Assembly: GCF_020740795.1 (NCBI RefSeq)
Contig: NC_067285.1
Location: forward strand, 38,414,511-38,478,510
Reading direction: 5' to 3'
Origin: Apus apus
Lineage: Eukaryota > Chordata > Aves > Apodiformes > Apodidae
DNA: 64,000 nucleotides
In this document: piece after piece, positions 1-13,000 of the stretch
Numbering within the stretch: the stretch's first letter is position 1
Layout: the number at the start of each line of letters is the position of its first letter
Notes under the pieces: generated by a model
Database searches by the model: none
What the model was told of the DNA's origin: nothing
The model's input: only the letters and a program-made list of their open reading frames with translations
Position numbers and translations under genes: made by a program

Positions 1-3000
1 AGCAGCAAATAGGTATCCTTACCTGTTAAATGAGTGTCAGGGAGACTGGGAGAGTGTTCAGTTCCTAAATACTGAATAAGGACAGTGCTCCTCTATGTCT
101 TTGAAAGGAAAAGTTCAAAGCTCTACATTGCATAGTAAGCAGTAAAAGAAATTTTATACTTGCTGACGGGCCACCTGTCCCTTGAAAACCTGTTTTCTCC
201 CTTCCTCTACCATTCAGCTACCTGCAACAGCAGAATGTGGCCTTCTCATTTTCTATTTGCAGATTCACTTGTATCCCTGACTTGAATTTGAAAGACTGGA
301 ACAATTATTTCTGTCAACATAATGTATCCACACCATCTAAACAGCATCCACACTGGGAACGGCAGCTGAACTTGTTGAACTTAGCAGTTTGCCCCATCCT
401 GTCTCGAGGTAGATGACCTCCTGAAGTGACCACCCAAATCACTGATACAGTCTGATACACTGGTAGCTGAAAAGCACCCCAAAACATAGAATTTGAGGAG
501 CCTTTTACACAGGAGGGCCACAGCCAGCACTAGCAGCCCAGCCTGCTTTAACCCCACCAGCACCTTCCACTCCCGATAACAAAGCTGAACATTTTTGCCC
601 CAAATACTCACGACACAGAGTCCACCTGTAACGTAGGCCTAGAGCAGTACGGGTTTTTTTTCCTCTGGGTTTTATTTGGGGGGGTGAAGGGGTGTCCTCC
701 CCCTTCCCCTCCCACCAAATACACTATTTCAGAAACACATTCATTTGATCCAGGTTCCATTGGTACAACGTGGCAAATTCTGCTTTGCACCTCGATGTGC
801 CTCTACTCCAAGGGTGTAAACACACATCAGCTTCTGGTCCCACTTCTTTTTGAAGCAAAAACATTTAAAAGCTGCAAACATGAACAGCCTAGGGATATGA
901 AATCCCAAACACCGCGTACTTATCTTTAATGTTGTTATTTTCAAGTGTTGTATAATTAAACAATGTGTTCATACAGCTGTCAGGCAAATCATGATCTCCA
1001 AGCTTTTATTACACGCCTAGAATCTATTCTGTTAAAGTGTTTAACTGCCAGATATTAAATAAAAAAATTACACTATCCATGTAAGACTAATTCTTGTTAC
1101 ATACTACATTATAATTCTGATTGGCTGAACTGCAGAAGATATCTCTGAATTTTTAGAATTGGCCATTTTACAAAAAACAACCAAAAAAAAACCAACCCCA
1201 ACCTTCCAGAGTCTAAGTATGCCAAAAGTAAGAACTATTGCACTGGTATCACTTCAACCTAATCCTCACTTCTAAATGTTTTTCTTTTGAGTTTTTTTTG
1301 CTGTTACATGACATCAAGCCAATGAAAGGAGGAGGATCTATCTCCTCCTGAGCACCTTGGAACAGGCTTCTGCTGCTCTCCCTCTCCCAGCCCTGGTTAA
1401 AAGGCTTCTCTCCAGTCAGAGTTATCAGCACAGGGACTGTGCAAATGCAGCCTCCTGGGCAGCACTGACTCCTCTCACCACAGCAGTCTACCAGGGATAG
1501 TTTACAGATGTTTTCAGATCAAACTGCATCTGAAGCACTCTATGCACCTCTGTAGCTGGAAATTTTACATCACTGAATGCTCATCAGACAGAAGCATGCA
1601 TAAAAGGCTGCATGTCCAAGATCACATTCTCAAATTCAGCTTGCTGCACAACTCCAGCCTGTTTAAAATGCTGCAGGTACAATTTGGGAGTTGGGCTACT
1701 TTTGAATAGTCAGGTGGGCAGTGACATCTCCCCTAACTCTGAAAAAAGATGATGGTCTTCTATATTATTCAGTCCTGAAGCAAGAGAGCCCTCTGACCCT
1801 GCACCCGAAGCTACCGCTGCTGTCCCACTGCTTCCAAACCAGGCTCCTGTGGTCACCTCCAGATGGGAGGTCAGGTAAAGAAACCCGGCAGCTCAGACCT
1901 CACAGATGATGCACATTGGCACTCAAGTACTGGATTCCCAGCTACCCAGTACAAAGAAGGGATGGTGCATACCAAAGGAATGGTTTTCTCCAACTGCTCA
2001 GCAAGCTGGTACTTGCCCACTCCAACACACGAGGTATTCTGCCCATGGCAGCTCCTCCCATCAGCCCATTACTCAACCGCAGATAGCAGCACTTAGGTGC
2101 TACAGCACTGACTGACCCTTCCACTGGCCAACAGAATTTCATGGGGAAATCTAGTGTTTGCCAGACCAGGTATGTCCTACAAACAGGAAGACTGACAAAA
2201 CCAGTGAGGTGAATACTGCAGTCACAGGTGACTTGCCAAAGGAAAGAAAATTGTGCTCCTGCTTCTTCTTTCACTTTGCCTCTGATTTTCTCCTGCCTCA
2301 TGCTTATTTTTCCAGCCCCCAACTTGCTGAAGAGGTGACAGACGTTGAGCATCTCCCCTCTTCTTCTCCCACATTTGTGTACACACATGGAAGAGTCAAG
2401 ATCTTTACTGACTGAGAAGGGAGAAGACTCTACTCCACCATTTTAAACTAGGAGTTTGTTAAAGGGAGACACAGAAGAGGTAACAAAACATTTAAACAGA
2501 CTAGGAAATGTAACTGCACTGAAGATAACATAGTTCTTAAAATAACCTACAGAAGCTTATGAAATACCTCTTTTTAGCTCAGAAGTAGTGATTACAGTCT
2601 CCCAAATGAGGGCATGTTTGTTACTATGCTTAGATGTTGATTAGCTGGCTATACTAATGCCACTTACATATATTTTGCAGGCTGCTGCACAGTATTTCCC
2701 ACCTGACTCAGCACTGTAGATCACCTCAGAGGTTAACTTCTCATTTTTGGTCTGAGAAAAGGCAAGGCTAGAGAAGAGCAGACACTGACTCAGGGGGAGG
2801 AAGGCTATGTTTTGGTTCAGTTCTCTCAGAAGCAGAAGTTGCACTTACCAAATTACAAACCACTAACAATTCACCAGTATGTTCCTATTACTTTTCCCAA
2901 ATGCTGCAGTAGTTCCTTGGAGACAGGCTGCAATTTTAAATGGGGGAAAACACCCTCACACTCATGCAAATCCAAAGTGGTCCACGGTGCTATATATCCT

Positions 3001-3993
3001 CCAGGATACGTTTCCTACCACCGGAAACACTGGCCACCAGAGCTCCTCCACACAACCAGGCTTTTTATTCCTAACATTTTGTTAGTTATTTTTCAAGCCA
3101 GACTTTTTCTTAGTATTACCCTAGTGCATTTTTTTTTAATATATTGAATAGTTTCCCTAACTCTATTTGTGCAAACTAATGGTTCATTTGGCAAATGCTA
3201 GGAAACTTAGTGACTGACCCAAGTTGATGATTCCCTGTTAAAAAAATGAAAGCAACCATGAAAAGCCAAAATCAATGGCAACAGACATGTACTAAGCACA
3301 TGTTCTTTACTATTTTGACACAACCTTCATTGTTTCACTTTAGCCACTAGAACTTCATCAACTTATAAAAGAAATACCTACTTTGGAAAAAAAAAATCTA
3401 TATTCATCTCTACAAAAATAAGACAAATATTGGTATTAAAAGCTGGAGATCATTGATTTCACTAAGTTATGGCTTTTTTTTTTAGTGTAAGCATATATAT
3501 ATTTTTTCTAAAAGAAGTATCACTAAGTGTCCTGGGTGTTAGTTCATATTTTCTGTTTCCAGCAATGCTCAGTATTGTATGTGCTTTGCACCTCAGAAGT
3601 GAGTTTGCCAAGGCACTTAAGAGAATGTAAGCAAGTCTTCCAGGGACTTCATGAGAATGGGCTACCACTGACACAACACAAGAACCCATCCACCAGCAGA
3701 GTCCGTCCCCCAACCAAGCATGTTTCTGGTATCAACACTCAGCACCTGCTAAAAATCCACAATGAGTAACTATACAAAAAACCAAACCAAAACAAACAAA
3801 AAAATGCTATTTACTGCATGTCACTAACAGATAAAAAGATTTCCCCTAATAAAAGCACAGGAAGTGGATCTTTGCTGTCATGAGTAACAGCACAGGTTTT
3901 CGTATTGGATTTAAAAAAAAAAGACACATGAACAAAAAACAATACCACACGCTTGCTTAAAGAAATAAGTAACTTCAAGAAATCCTATTCCTT
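1..3993 (-). other. MOB1B: Probable MOB1B 3' UTR and downstream sequence
   Basis: No coding exon, RNA gene or recognisable transposon is seen here on either strand; the short open frames are chance. It follows the MOB1B stop directly. Long 3' UTRs are known for mammalian MOB1B. Minus-strand AATAAA hexamers occur at 3064-3069, 1005-1010 and 671-676, so the transcript end is ambiguous from sequence alone. Confidence 0.5.
1005..1010 (-). terminator. MOB1B: Candidate MOB1B poly(A) signal (AATAAA)
   Basis: Minus-strand AATAAA about 3 kb after the MOB1B stop. Similar hexamers at 671-676 and 3064-3069 are alternatives. No distinctive GU-rich downstream element decides between them. Confidence 0.3.
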
Positions 3994-4071
3994 TTATCTG
4001 TCCTTAGAGGTGAGTTTTTCAATCAGTTCTTGAAGTGGTGCAAGTTCTCTTCTATCAATAAGGTTGAATTC
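3994..4071 (-). CDS. MOB1B: MOB1B last coding exon
   Basis: 78 nt encoding [20 protein letters not shown] followed by TSKDR and TAA (3996-3994). Acceptor TTGTTACAG. The LTSKDR ending distinguishes MOB1B from MOB1A (LGSKDR). The same exon continues to lower coordinates as 3' UTR. Confidence 0.96.
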   Translation of the reverse strand, partial: EFNLIDRRELAPLQELIEKLTSKDR

Positions 4072-7000
4072 CTGTAACAAGGATGAAGAGAAAAACACAA
4101 ATACTGGGTTTTATCTTTGCAGTTCAGGTGAGAAGTCTTATTCCAACAGAAGTTATTTGACAAAAGGCTCTTCCAGTCCAGGCTTAGCAGCATTTTCTGC
4201 CTGTTTGCTGCCAGCTGAACAGCAGTGCTTGACTGCCTAAAGCTTTTTGCCCCTACTAAAAGGAAGGAAAAGTATGAAAATGCCTTTTTTTTTTTTTCTT
4301 AGAGATAATGTAGCTTTGAGGCAAGCACACTCTTTTCAATCTAGTTTCCGATGCTGTCTTACCTACTTCTTTTGTTAAGAATTACTGTTCTTCTGAATTC
4401 TTTGGTAGGGTATTCATGTTTGTAGCAAGCAAACACTTTGTTGAATACTCTTCCCTTTCCTCGAATGCTTCTAGCAGTAAATATACATAAAAATGGAGTA
4501 AGATACTATCCTGGGGTCCTTAGACTCTCCTATAAACTTACTAGCTATTAAGAAATTTTTTGCCACATGACTTCCCAGAATATAAATGTAACCATAATAC
4601 TCCTGCCTGAACAAAAAACTTACCTGAACAAAAAATATAAAGTGCTTGAAAGAAGTGTTAAGGTGTGCCTCTTCCTGTAGCTGGATTACTGGATCAAAGT
4701 GCTGGTGATAAATATGAGCATAAACTCTGAAGAGACGCTTTAAAATTGTCTTTGCCACTGACATGAAATTCTTTGGGAATGGTACACCTAGAAATAAGAA
4801 AACAGATGGCTTGTGTTTTTTTCAACGCCTATGCCATGTTCATATATTTTCAAAGCCATTGCAAATGAATCTTATCTCTTGCACAAGAACGGCTGTTCTG
4901 TTTTATTTAGCAATTCTGCCTGTAAATCACACAAAGTACTTTGGCTGAAGCAGGATGACGAACATGTTCAAGGACCAGAGGGGAACTTTTCCTCCCTTCA
5001 GACCAGTGGCTCATGAACTTTTTCCAAGCCAAAGCTGACTCAGTTTCTACACTGAACCCTCCTAGTTTCAGCTTCCAGCTACTAAATCTTATTACAGCTC
5101 AATACAGTTCCCTGAAGAGCCTTCTCTAACCAAGAATCCTCCTCCCATCTGGCAGGATTCAGCTAGCCAAATACAGGTATCTAATGAGCTTAGAGATGCC
5201 CTCTCAGTACCTGCCTGCTCTCTGACTGCCAGTGCAGAAAAAGGGAAGTCTCCTGCAGGCTCTGAGTCTCTGTGCATGTGTCCAGAATACCACAGGGTAC
5301 TCCAGGGGACACTAGATGCTTTGTGCAGGTAACTGAAACCACCTCTGGTATCAGCCATGGAGTTTTACACTTCTCTCGGTTCAAGTGCAATCAGAAACAG
5401 GCTCTTATCCACCTGTCTTGTGCCCAGCAAAGTGACTCCTGCTTCCATCCTGCTCATCACATCCCTTAGCCAGAGGCTACTGCTTTCTTAACTGCCTGCT
5501 TAAGTACTCTGAAACCTGCTCCTTTCAGTCATTTCAGTGAAAATTATCCGGGACAGCCAAAATCAGTTTCAACAGCAGACCTTTGTCAGTGCACAACTTT
5601 TATTAAAATCGCTTAGAAAACAGCAACTGCCTACTGGGAGCAGTAATCTCTTTACTTGACACATCTGCAGGCTAAAAAAAGATACATATCAACCATTTAA
5701 AAGATTAAACCTGTCTAGCTTCTCATCACTTAGCAGTTTGCTCAGTAAGCTTAGCTCTTTGGCAGCCCTTCCCACTGCTGAAGTCCTGTCTGAAGGCCAG
5801 AGGCCCAAGCTGGGTGCTGTAAGGCCCATCGTGATCTCACCAATGCTTTAAAATCCAAGCAATAAGATTTTCATCCTCCTGCTGAAGTTTGCCCTGCTTA
5901 CATGTACATTATCTTTCTTTCACTGGCTGCTGTACTGCATAGAAAGTTCATCTTTAATTGCTCATCCATTGTGGCTTTTAAGTGTCTTTCTGAATCACCA
6001 CCTCTCAAAACTACATCCTATTAGGAGAAAAAAAGTCTTCAGCTGCAGTTAAAGAAAGATCAAGTCCTGATGTAGTCTTTTGAATACAACTTATTATTAA
6101 CTGTAACTATTTAACATCATTCCTGCTACCAGTGGACTTCTACCCCAGCTCTGAAGTCTACCCTGCAACACTAAAACAAATGCCACAGTATGCAAGGAAG
6201 TCGTGCTCACATCTACTGAGCAGGGAACATTTAGCTTTTTGTCACTCTTCCCCAACTAACCAGCCTTCTCTGCACATCTGCTTAACAAATGTCACTTGGT
6301 TCTGACAGGTGGCCCTGTTTCCCTCAATAGGCTTATTGAAAATGTGTCAAATGCTTCTGAAGCTATTCACAAAAATAAAAGCAATTAAGAAACCTCCTTC
6401 CCTTTTTCCACGGGTAGTGGTGTACTGGAAAACTGCTAGTTAGGAGCTTTATAACAAACAGTCCTTCGTGCCTCTAGAAGCAGGGTTTTCTTTGTTATTG
6501 TTCCCAAACTGGTGGTTGTTCATTACTTTCTTCCTGCTTTTCTAGAAAGAAACCTCTTAAAAATGTACATCTTCCATCTTTGATTGAAAAGAATAACAAT
6601 TAACGTCAAAGATGCAGTTCAGCTTTTTCGAAGGTAAGGCCTAGGAGAAGCTCCTGAAGCAAAAAGCTGCCAGGTTGTCCCAGTTGCTGGTTATAAGGCT
6701 TTGAGCTCCTCTGCCTTATTTCTAAAGGAAACCCACTGCTCAGAATGACAAAACATCAGATTTAATCAACACAGTCAGTTATTAAAGAAAAGCAGTAATT
6801 CCTGCATTCAGAATTGTGACAGATTTTTATTAGGAGTATTAACACATTGATCAAATTTCATGTACTACCACTTCACTTTTATCTGAAGAGACAAAAGTAC
6901 CTTTACATGTATAATGTAACCTTTTAAAGTTGCCCTACTAGTCAGTCATTTAGGAGATCTCTTAATGCTAGAAGACTTGAATAATCCTGTACAATTATAA

Positions 7001-10000
7001 CCCAAATACATTGTTCGATTTTACTTATTTACTTTACCTATTTTAGAAGGAAATAGCGTTTCATCATCCAGCTGATCCTGGACCCAAGTCATCAGGTAAT
7101 CAATGTACTTTGGTGCAGAGCACTTAATTGGTTTCTTTATGTTTGTCCCATCTGCCCAGTGGTACTCATATCTGGGTTGGGACAACAACAACAAGACATT
7201 GCTTAACACAAGTGAATCATTCATGTCAAGGCCTGCAAGGCTGCTCATCCTGCTCTGCTCCCCATGCTCCCACACCCTTCCACAGCCCTTTCCAGAAATA
7301 AGGTCCAAATGCTCCCAAGTCATCTGCAGGTACTCTGTGCCCCATCTCCCCCCTGCGACTCTGTTGGAGCTGGACTGTCTTGACAGTCTGTGGAGTCTTC
7401 AAAACCTTCATCCTTCATAGTACAGCTCATTGCTCCTCGCTTGCAACGCTCCTGCCAGCCTGTGGTCCAACCTGCGCCCCTGCACATCACAAGGTGCTGT
7501 ATGAGCAGGCTGCCAAACCCTGGGAAGGCCAATAGCTATTCTTTTTAAGAGCTTTTTATTGTTGATTTCCTCTCCAACACAAAAACATTACAGCCTATTG
7601 AAGTGAAACATCAGAAAGTTACTTAAGATTCTCATGCCAACAAAAGCTAAGCTCCAGGGCTCAAATCAGTGAAGGGTCCCAATTGATTTCTAATGACATT
7701 TCCCCCAATCAGGTAAAGCAGTGGGTTCCACTTCCACTCCACACCTTCAGCAGCTACCAGCCAGACACATTAGACCCATAAAATTTATAGAATTCTTTAG
7801 ATTTGAAAATATTATTCTAGTTTTCACATAACTTTAGACCAAACTGCACTGGCTCTTGCCAAAAATCCAAAATTATTACTGTATTAGAGACATGAAACAG
7901 ATTCATAACTAGGTTAAAACCAAGGAATACTACTGCAAAACTGGACACTGGTATAAGGTGCCTTTCAGCTAAGAAAAAAGCTTTGAACCCAAATAGTCCT
8001 CGTCAGAAAAGCGTCACATCTGAAGGTCTAGAGCTACCATGCAGCACATCAAGATTCAGAAAAATCTCAGTTTACAGTTATACCATTGATCCAGTTGATA
8101 GTTGCAGGCCAGTAACTCCCTTTTAGCTTCATTCTTCTACCCTTAGACAAGGTGGTATCACACCTTGACAACCACTGACCTAACTCAAACAGTCAAATGT
8201 GTGCTCTTTATCATTTTCCTTTCAAGGAGATAATTATCCTAACACCTTTTTATGTAGCACATTTAAGCAACTTGACACAAGCAGCCAGTGTGTGCAGGAG
8301 CACAGAAACCAACCACATCCTGGGCTGCATCAAAAGAGGCAGAGCCATCAGGGCCAGGGAAGGGGATTCTGCCCCTCTGCTCTGGTGAGACCCCACCTGG
8401 AGTGCTGTGTCCAGCTCTGGAGCCCTCAGCACAGGAGAGACATGGAGCTGTTGGAGAGGGTCCAGAAAAGGGCAGCAAAGATGATCAAAGGGCTGGAGCA
8501 GCTCTGCTCTGGAGACAGGCTGGGAGTGTTGGGGTGTTCAGCCTGGAGAAGAGAAGGCTCCAGGGAGACCTTAGAGCACCTTCCAGTGCCTGAAGGGGCT
8601 CCAGGAAAGCTGGGGAGGGGCTTTTCACCAGAGAGGGCAGTGATAGGACAAGGCGTGATGGTTTTAAACTGAAAGAGGGGAGATTTGGGGTAGACATCAG
8701 GAAGAAATTCTTCACCATGAGGGTAGGAAGGTGCTGGCCCAGGTTGCCCAGGGAAGCTGTGGAAGCCCCGTCCCTGGAGGTGTTCAAAGCCAGGTTGGAT
8801 GAGGCTTGTGCAGCCTGGTCTGGTGGGAGGTGTCCATGCTCATAGCAGGGAGGTTGGAACCTGATGATCTTGAAGGTCCCTTCCAACCCAAACCAGCCCG
8901 GGGTTCTATGATTAATGAGACGATTCCAGTGTCATTAATTTTACAGTTACTGTTCTAACTTCAGGACTTTCATAAGCATGGAAAAATGAATCAGATAGGA
9001 ACCATTTACATGTCTAATCAGACAGAAACAAGTCTTCATGAAATCAGAATGGAATAGGTATTTTGATTGGCTTGGGGAATACCACTGACACAAGTCATGG
9101 AATCACAGACTGTTCTGGGTTGGAAGGGACCTTCAAGATCAGCAGGTTCCAACCTCCCTGCTATAAGCAGGGACACCTCCCACTAGACCAGGTTGCTCAG
9201 AGCCCCATCCAACCTGCCCTTGAACACTTCCAGGGATGGGGCTTCCACAGCTTCTCTTGGCAACCTGAGCCAGTGTCTCACCACCCTCACACTAAACAGT
9301 TTCTTCGTAAATCTAACCTCAATCTCCCGCAGTCTAGTTTTAATCCGTTCCCCCTTGTCCTACCACTCCCTGCCCTTGTCCAAAGTCCCTCCCCAGCTTT
9401 CCTGGAGCCCCTTCAAGCACTGGAAGGCTGCTCTAAGGTCTCCCTGGAGCTTTCTCCTCTGCAGGCTGAGCAGCACCAACTCTCTCAAGTCCAGACACCA
9501 GAGAAAATGCCTAATCGTGGGAATACAGAGCTTAAAATAAAGAACAAACACTTATCACTGGGAGTCTGACAATATCAGCTTTCAAGCAAACCACTGTTTT
9601 TTTCCACATCTTGCTGAATACAAATGCATGTAGGTTGATCTTCCCTGCCAACCAGGAACATCTGAGCAGTTCCTGCTCCTCAGCACAGAGCCATGCATCT
9701 CTCTCTTTCAGATCCAAACACAGCTGAATTTTCCTCCGTGAGTTTGAAACCCCCAAGCCTTTCTCAGCCTCCACCACTGCTGTACAACAGCCCATGGGGC
9801 CAGCCTGCTGCAAGCCAGAGCAAAAAGGACTGCTGAGCTCTGAAATCCTCCCAGAGAAACCCACCAGGCATTCTTCAGACCAGATGCCACACTCCTCTTT
9901 TTAAAAAAAAAAAACATCTTTAGCAAACCCAAACACCAAAGCAAAACATACTAAGAGAGTGATGTCAGCTCAGTCATGCTTTCACAGGAAACACACCCAC

Positions 10001-13000
10001 TTCACCTACAACTTTTATTTCAGGTCTTTTTAAAAGAATTGGAAGAAATGCTATTAATGGCTAACATTTCTTACTTTCATGGAGGACAGCATGCTCAATT
10101 GATTGCTACTTCTTAGTACATTGGTAGCACCACCTCCATGCCTGAGCTGCAGCCAGCACTGTGTGAACTCTCTCTTGCTGTCTCAAATTAGGACTGGGTG
10201 GACACTGGAGAAAAATCCTCTACTTTTAAGATCGTACCCATCAGTGTGTGCAAAGCTTAACTGTATCTGATCAGCCTTCCTTCTCATTTTAACAAATGCA
10301 GTTTTGTCAGAACAGAACTGGAAGAACATTTTCACAATAAACAAATTTTGTGAGTGATTCATAGAATCATAGAATGGTGAAGGTTGGAAAGGACCTTCAA
10401 GATCATCAGGTTCCAACCTCCCTGCTATGAGCAGGGACACCTCCCACCAGACCAGGCTGCACAAGCCTCATCCAACCTGGCTTTGAACACCTCCAGGGAT
10501 GGGGCTTCCACAGCTTCCCTGGGCAATGTATTCCAGCACCTTCCTACCCTCATGGTGAAGAATTTCTTCCTGATGTCTACCCCAAATCTCCCCTCTTTCA
10601 GTTTAAAACCATCACCCCTTGTCCTATCACTGCCCTCTCTGGTGAAAAGCCCCTCCCCAGCTTTCCTGGAGCCCCTTCAGGCACTGGAAGGTGCTCTAAG
10701 GTCTCCCTGGAGCCTTCTCTTCTCCAGGCTGAACAGCCCCAACTCTCCCAGCCTGTCTCCAGAGCAGAGCTGCTCCAGCCCTTTCATCATCTTTGCTGCC
10801 CTTCTCTAGACCCTCTCCAACAGCTCCATGTCTCTCTTGTGCTGAGGGCTTCAGAGCTAGACACAGCACTCCTGATTGTGAGCATGCTGATCACAATGGT
10901 ATTAAAATATTCCATTTTTCTAACAGCAAAAAATCCAAGAGGTCTGAAAGTATTTTAAAATTGTACCTCAGAACACATGCAAAAATTCCATATATGCTGA
11001 ATGTACCACAACATGTCCGGATGTCTGGAAAACCAGTATTCCTCACCACTCATTATTAGCCTGATAGTGAGATTTAAGTGGTATTAATGTAGGACAAATA
11101 GCAACACTTAGCTGAGGTGCCAGGTTCAGTCTGGAGACAGAAGAAGACAACAAACTAAATTACATGCTAAAAATCTTACCCAAATAACATATATTCAATA
11201 AGAAGTCTTCCACCCTCCAATACTACAGGTTCATTATGCATTTTTTAGAAAGAAGGAATGCCATAGAATGACCCCTTACGTGACACAGCTCTGAAGAAAC
11301 AGCAGATATATCCTGACAAAAATAAATATAAAGCATCTGAAATTATTCTGGCAAACACCTCATGCTGCACACAGTAGGTGTAATGTTCATGATTGTCCTA
11401 AGGTTGTCAACAGACTTGGGGCTCGCTAGGGAGGGGATAAATGAACTCTTAAAACTAAATTAAGATTAAGCACATCCCCAATAACCAATCAAGAACTCTA
11501 GTCCAAACTTCTAAACAGTAAAGAAAACAAAAACACAGACAAAAAATTCCCACATGAGAATCTTCTGAACTGCTACAGGACATGAAGGGTAAAAAAATCC
11601 CACATTCTAGTTCAAGCCTGTGAACAAAACATCTACAGCTCTGGTGACAGAAAAAAAATGAACATTCTCATGATAGGCAGCACCTCTACAGAAAATACAT
11701 TTCTAGAAACCTCTGCAGCTTAGTAAGGTTTTTTAAGGGCAAAACAATATGTGAAGGATAGAGCAAAGAAACAGTTCACTTCAGCAAGCACACGGGAAAA
11801 GGACAGCTCCTCTACCCTGCAATTACATGCACATGGCCTAACAAACAAAAAGCCCAACAAAGCAACCCTAAATACAGCTTGACTAAAATTAAACCTGTTG
11901 CCTTGTCTAACAGCAATAAAATGCAGTGGCTCAGTACTGCCTTTTAAAAGGGTCTTGGGCATTTATTTGGACCTATCATCTCTAAACCTCAGCAGAAGTG
12001 TATTACATCAAGGCTACTGAAATATACTCTCTTGTCCCTCAGGCATCAAATGACACAGGTGCAGAATGGAAGCCACAATGGCAAAAGGACTAATATTGCT
12101 CAGAGTCACAGGGTATTTCAAGGCCTTGATTCCATTATTTATGCTGGTTTTTGCTGCAGACACACTGGACAGAAGGCAGCATGAGGATGTTCCCTTCCAC
12201 CGTATTCAGCCCAGAGGGCCGATTGTGTCCTGGGCTGCATCAAAAGAAGAGAGGCCAGCAGGGCCAGGGAAGGGGATTCTGCCCCTCTGCTCTGGTGAGA
12301 CCCCACCTGGAGTGCTGTGTCCAGCTCTGGAGCCCTCAGCACAAGAGAGACATGGAGCTGTTGGAGAGGGTCCAGAAAAGGGCAGCAAAGATGATCAAAG
12401 GGCTGGAGCAGCTCTGCTCTGGAGACAGGCTGGGAGAGTTGGGGCTGTTCAGCCTGGAGAAGAGAAGGCTCCAGGGAGACCTGAGAGCACCTTCCAGGGC
12501 CTGAAGGGGCTCCAGGAAAGCTGGGGAGGGGCTTTTCACCAGAGAGGGCAGTGATAGGACAAGGCGTGATGGTTTTAAACTGAAAGAGAGGAGATTTAGG
12601 GTAGACATCAGGAAGAAATTCTTCACCATGAGGGTAGGAAGGCACTGGAACAGGTTGCCCAGGGAAGCTGTGGAAGCCCCGTCCCTGGAGGTGTTCAAGA
12701 CCAGGTTGGATGAGGCTTGTGCAGCCTGGTCTGGTGGGAGGTGTCCCTGCTCATAGCAGGGAGGTTGGAACCTGATGATCTTGAAGGTCCCTTCCAACCT
12801 TCACCATTCTATGATTCCATGACCAGCTAAACACAATTCTATGATTCTATTACACCCAGGATTTATGGGAGCTGGCCCCTTTGGAATGCACAGCTATTCC
12901 AGTTTGAGCATCTGAAGCCAGAAGCACTGCAGAGCAACAAATCTCAGGAAAATCAGAAGGATCTCACCATCCTTTAGAACAAGCTTAATGCGCTCACATA

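Noticed and set aside
1942-2388. 148-codon minus-strand ORF in the presumed MOB1B 3' UTR
   Set aside because: It has no recognisable domain and lies downstream of the MOB1B stop on the same strand, so it is probably untranslated.
12066-12645. 162- and 168-codon ORFs on opposite strands
   Set aside because: Both are readings of CR1 copy D, shared with copies A and C.
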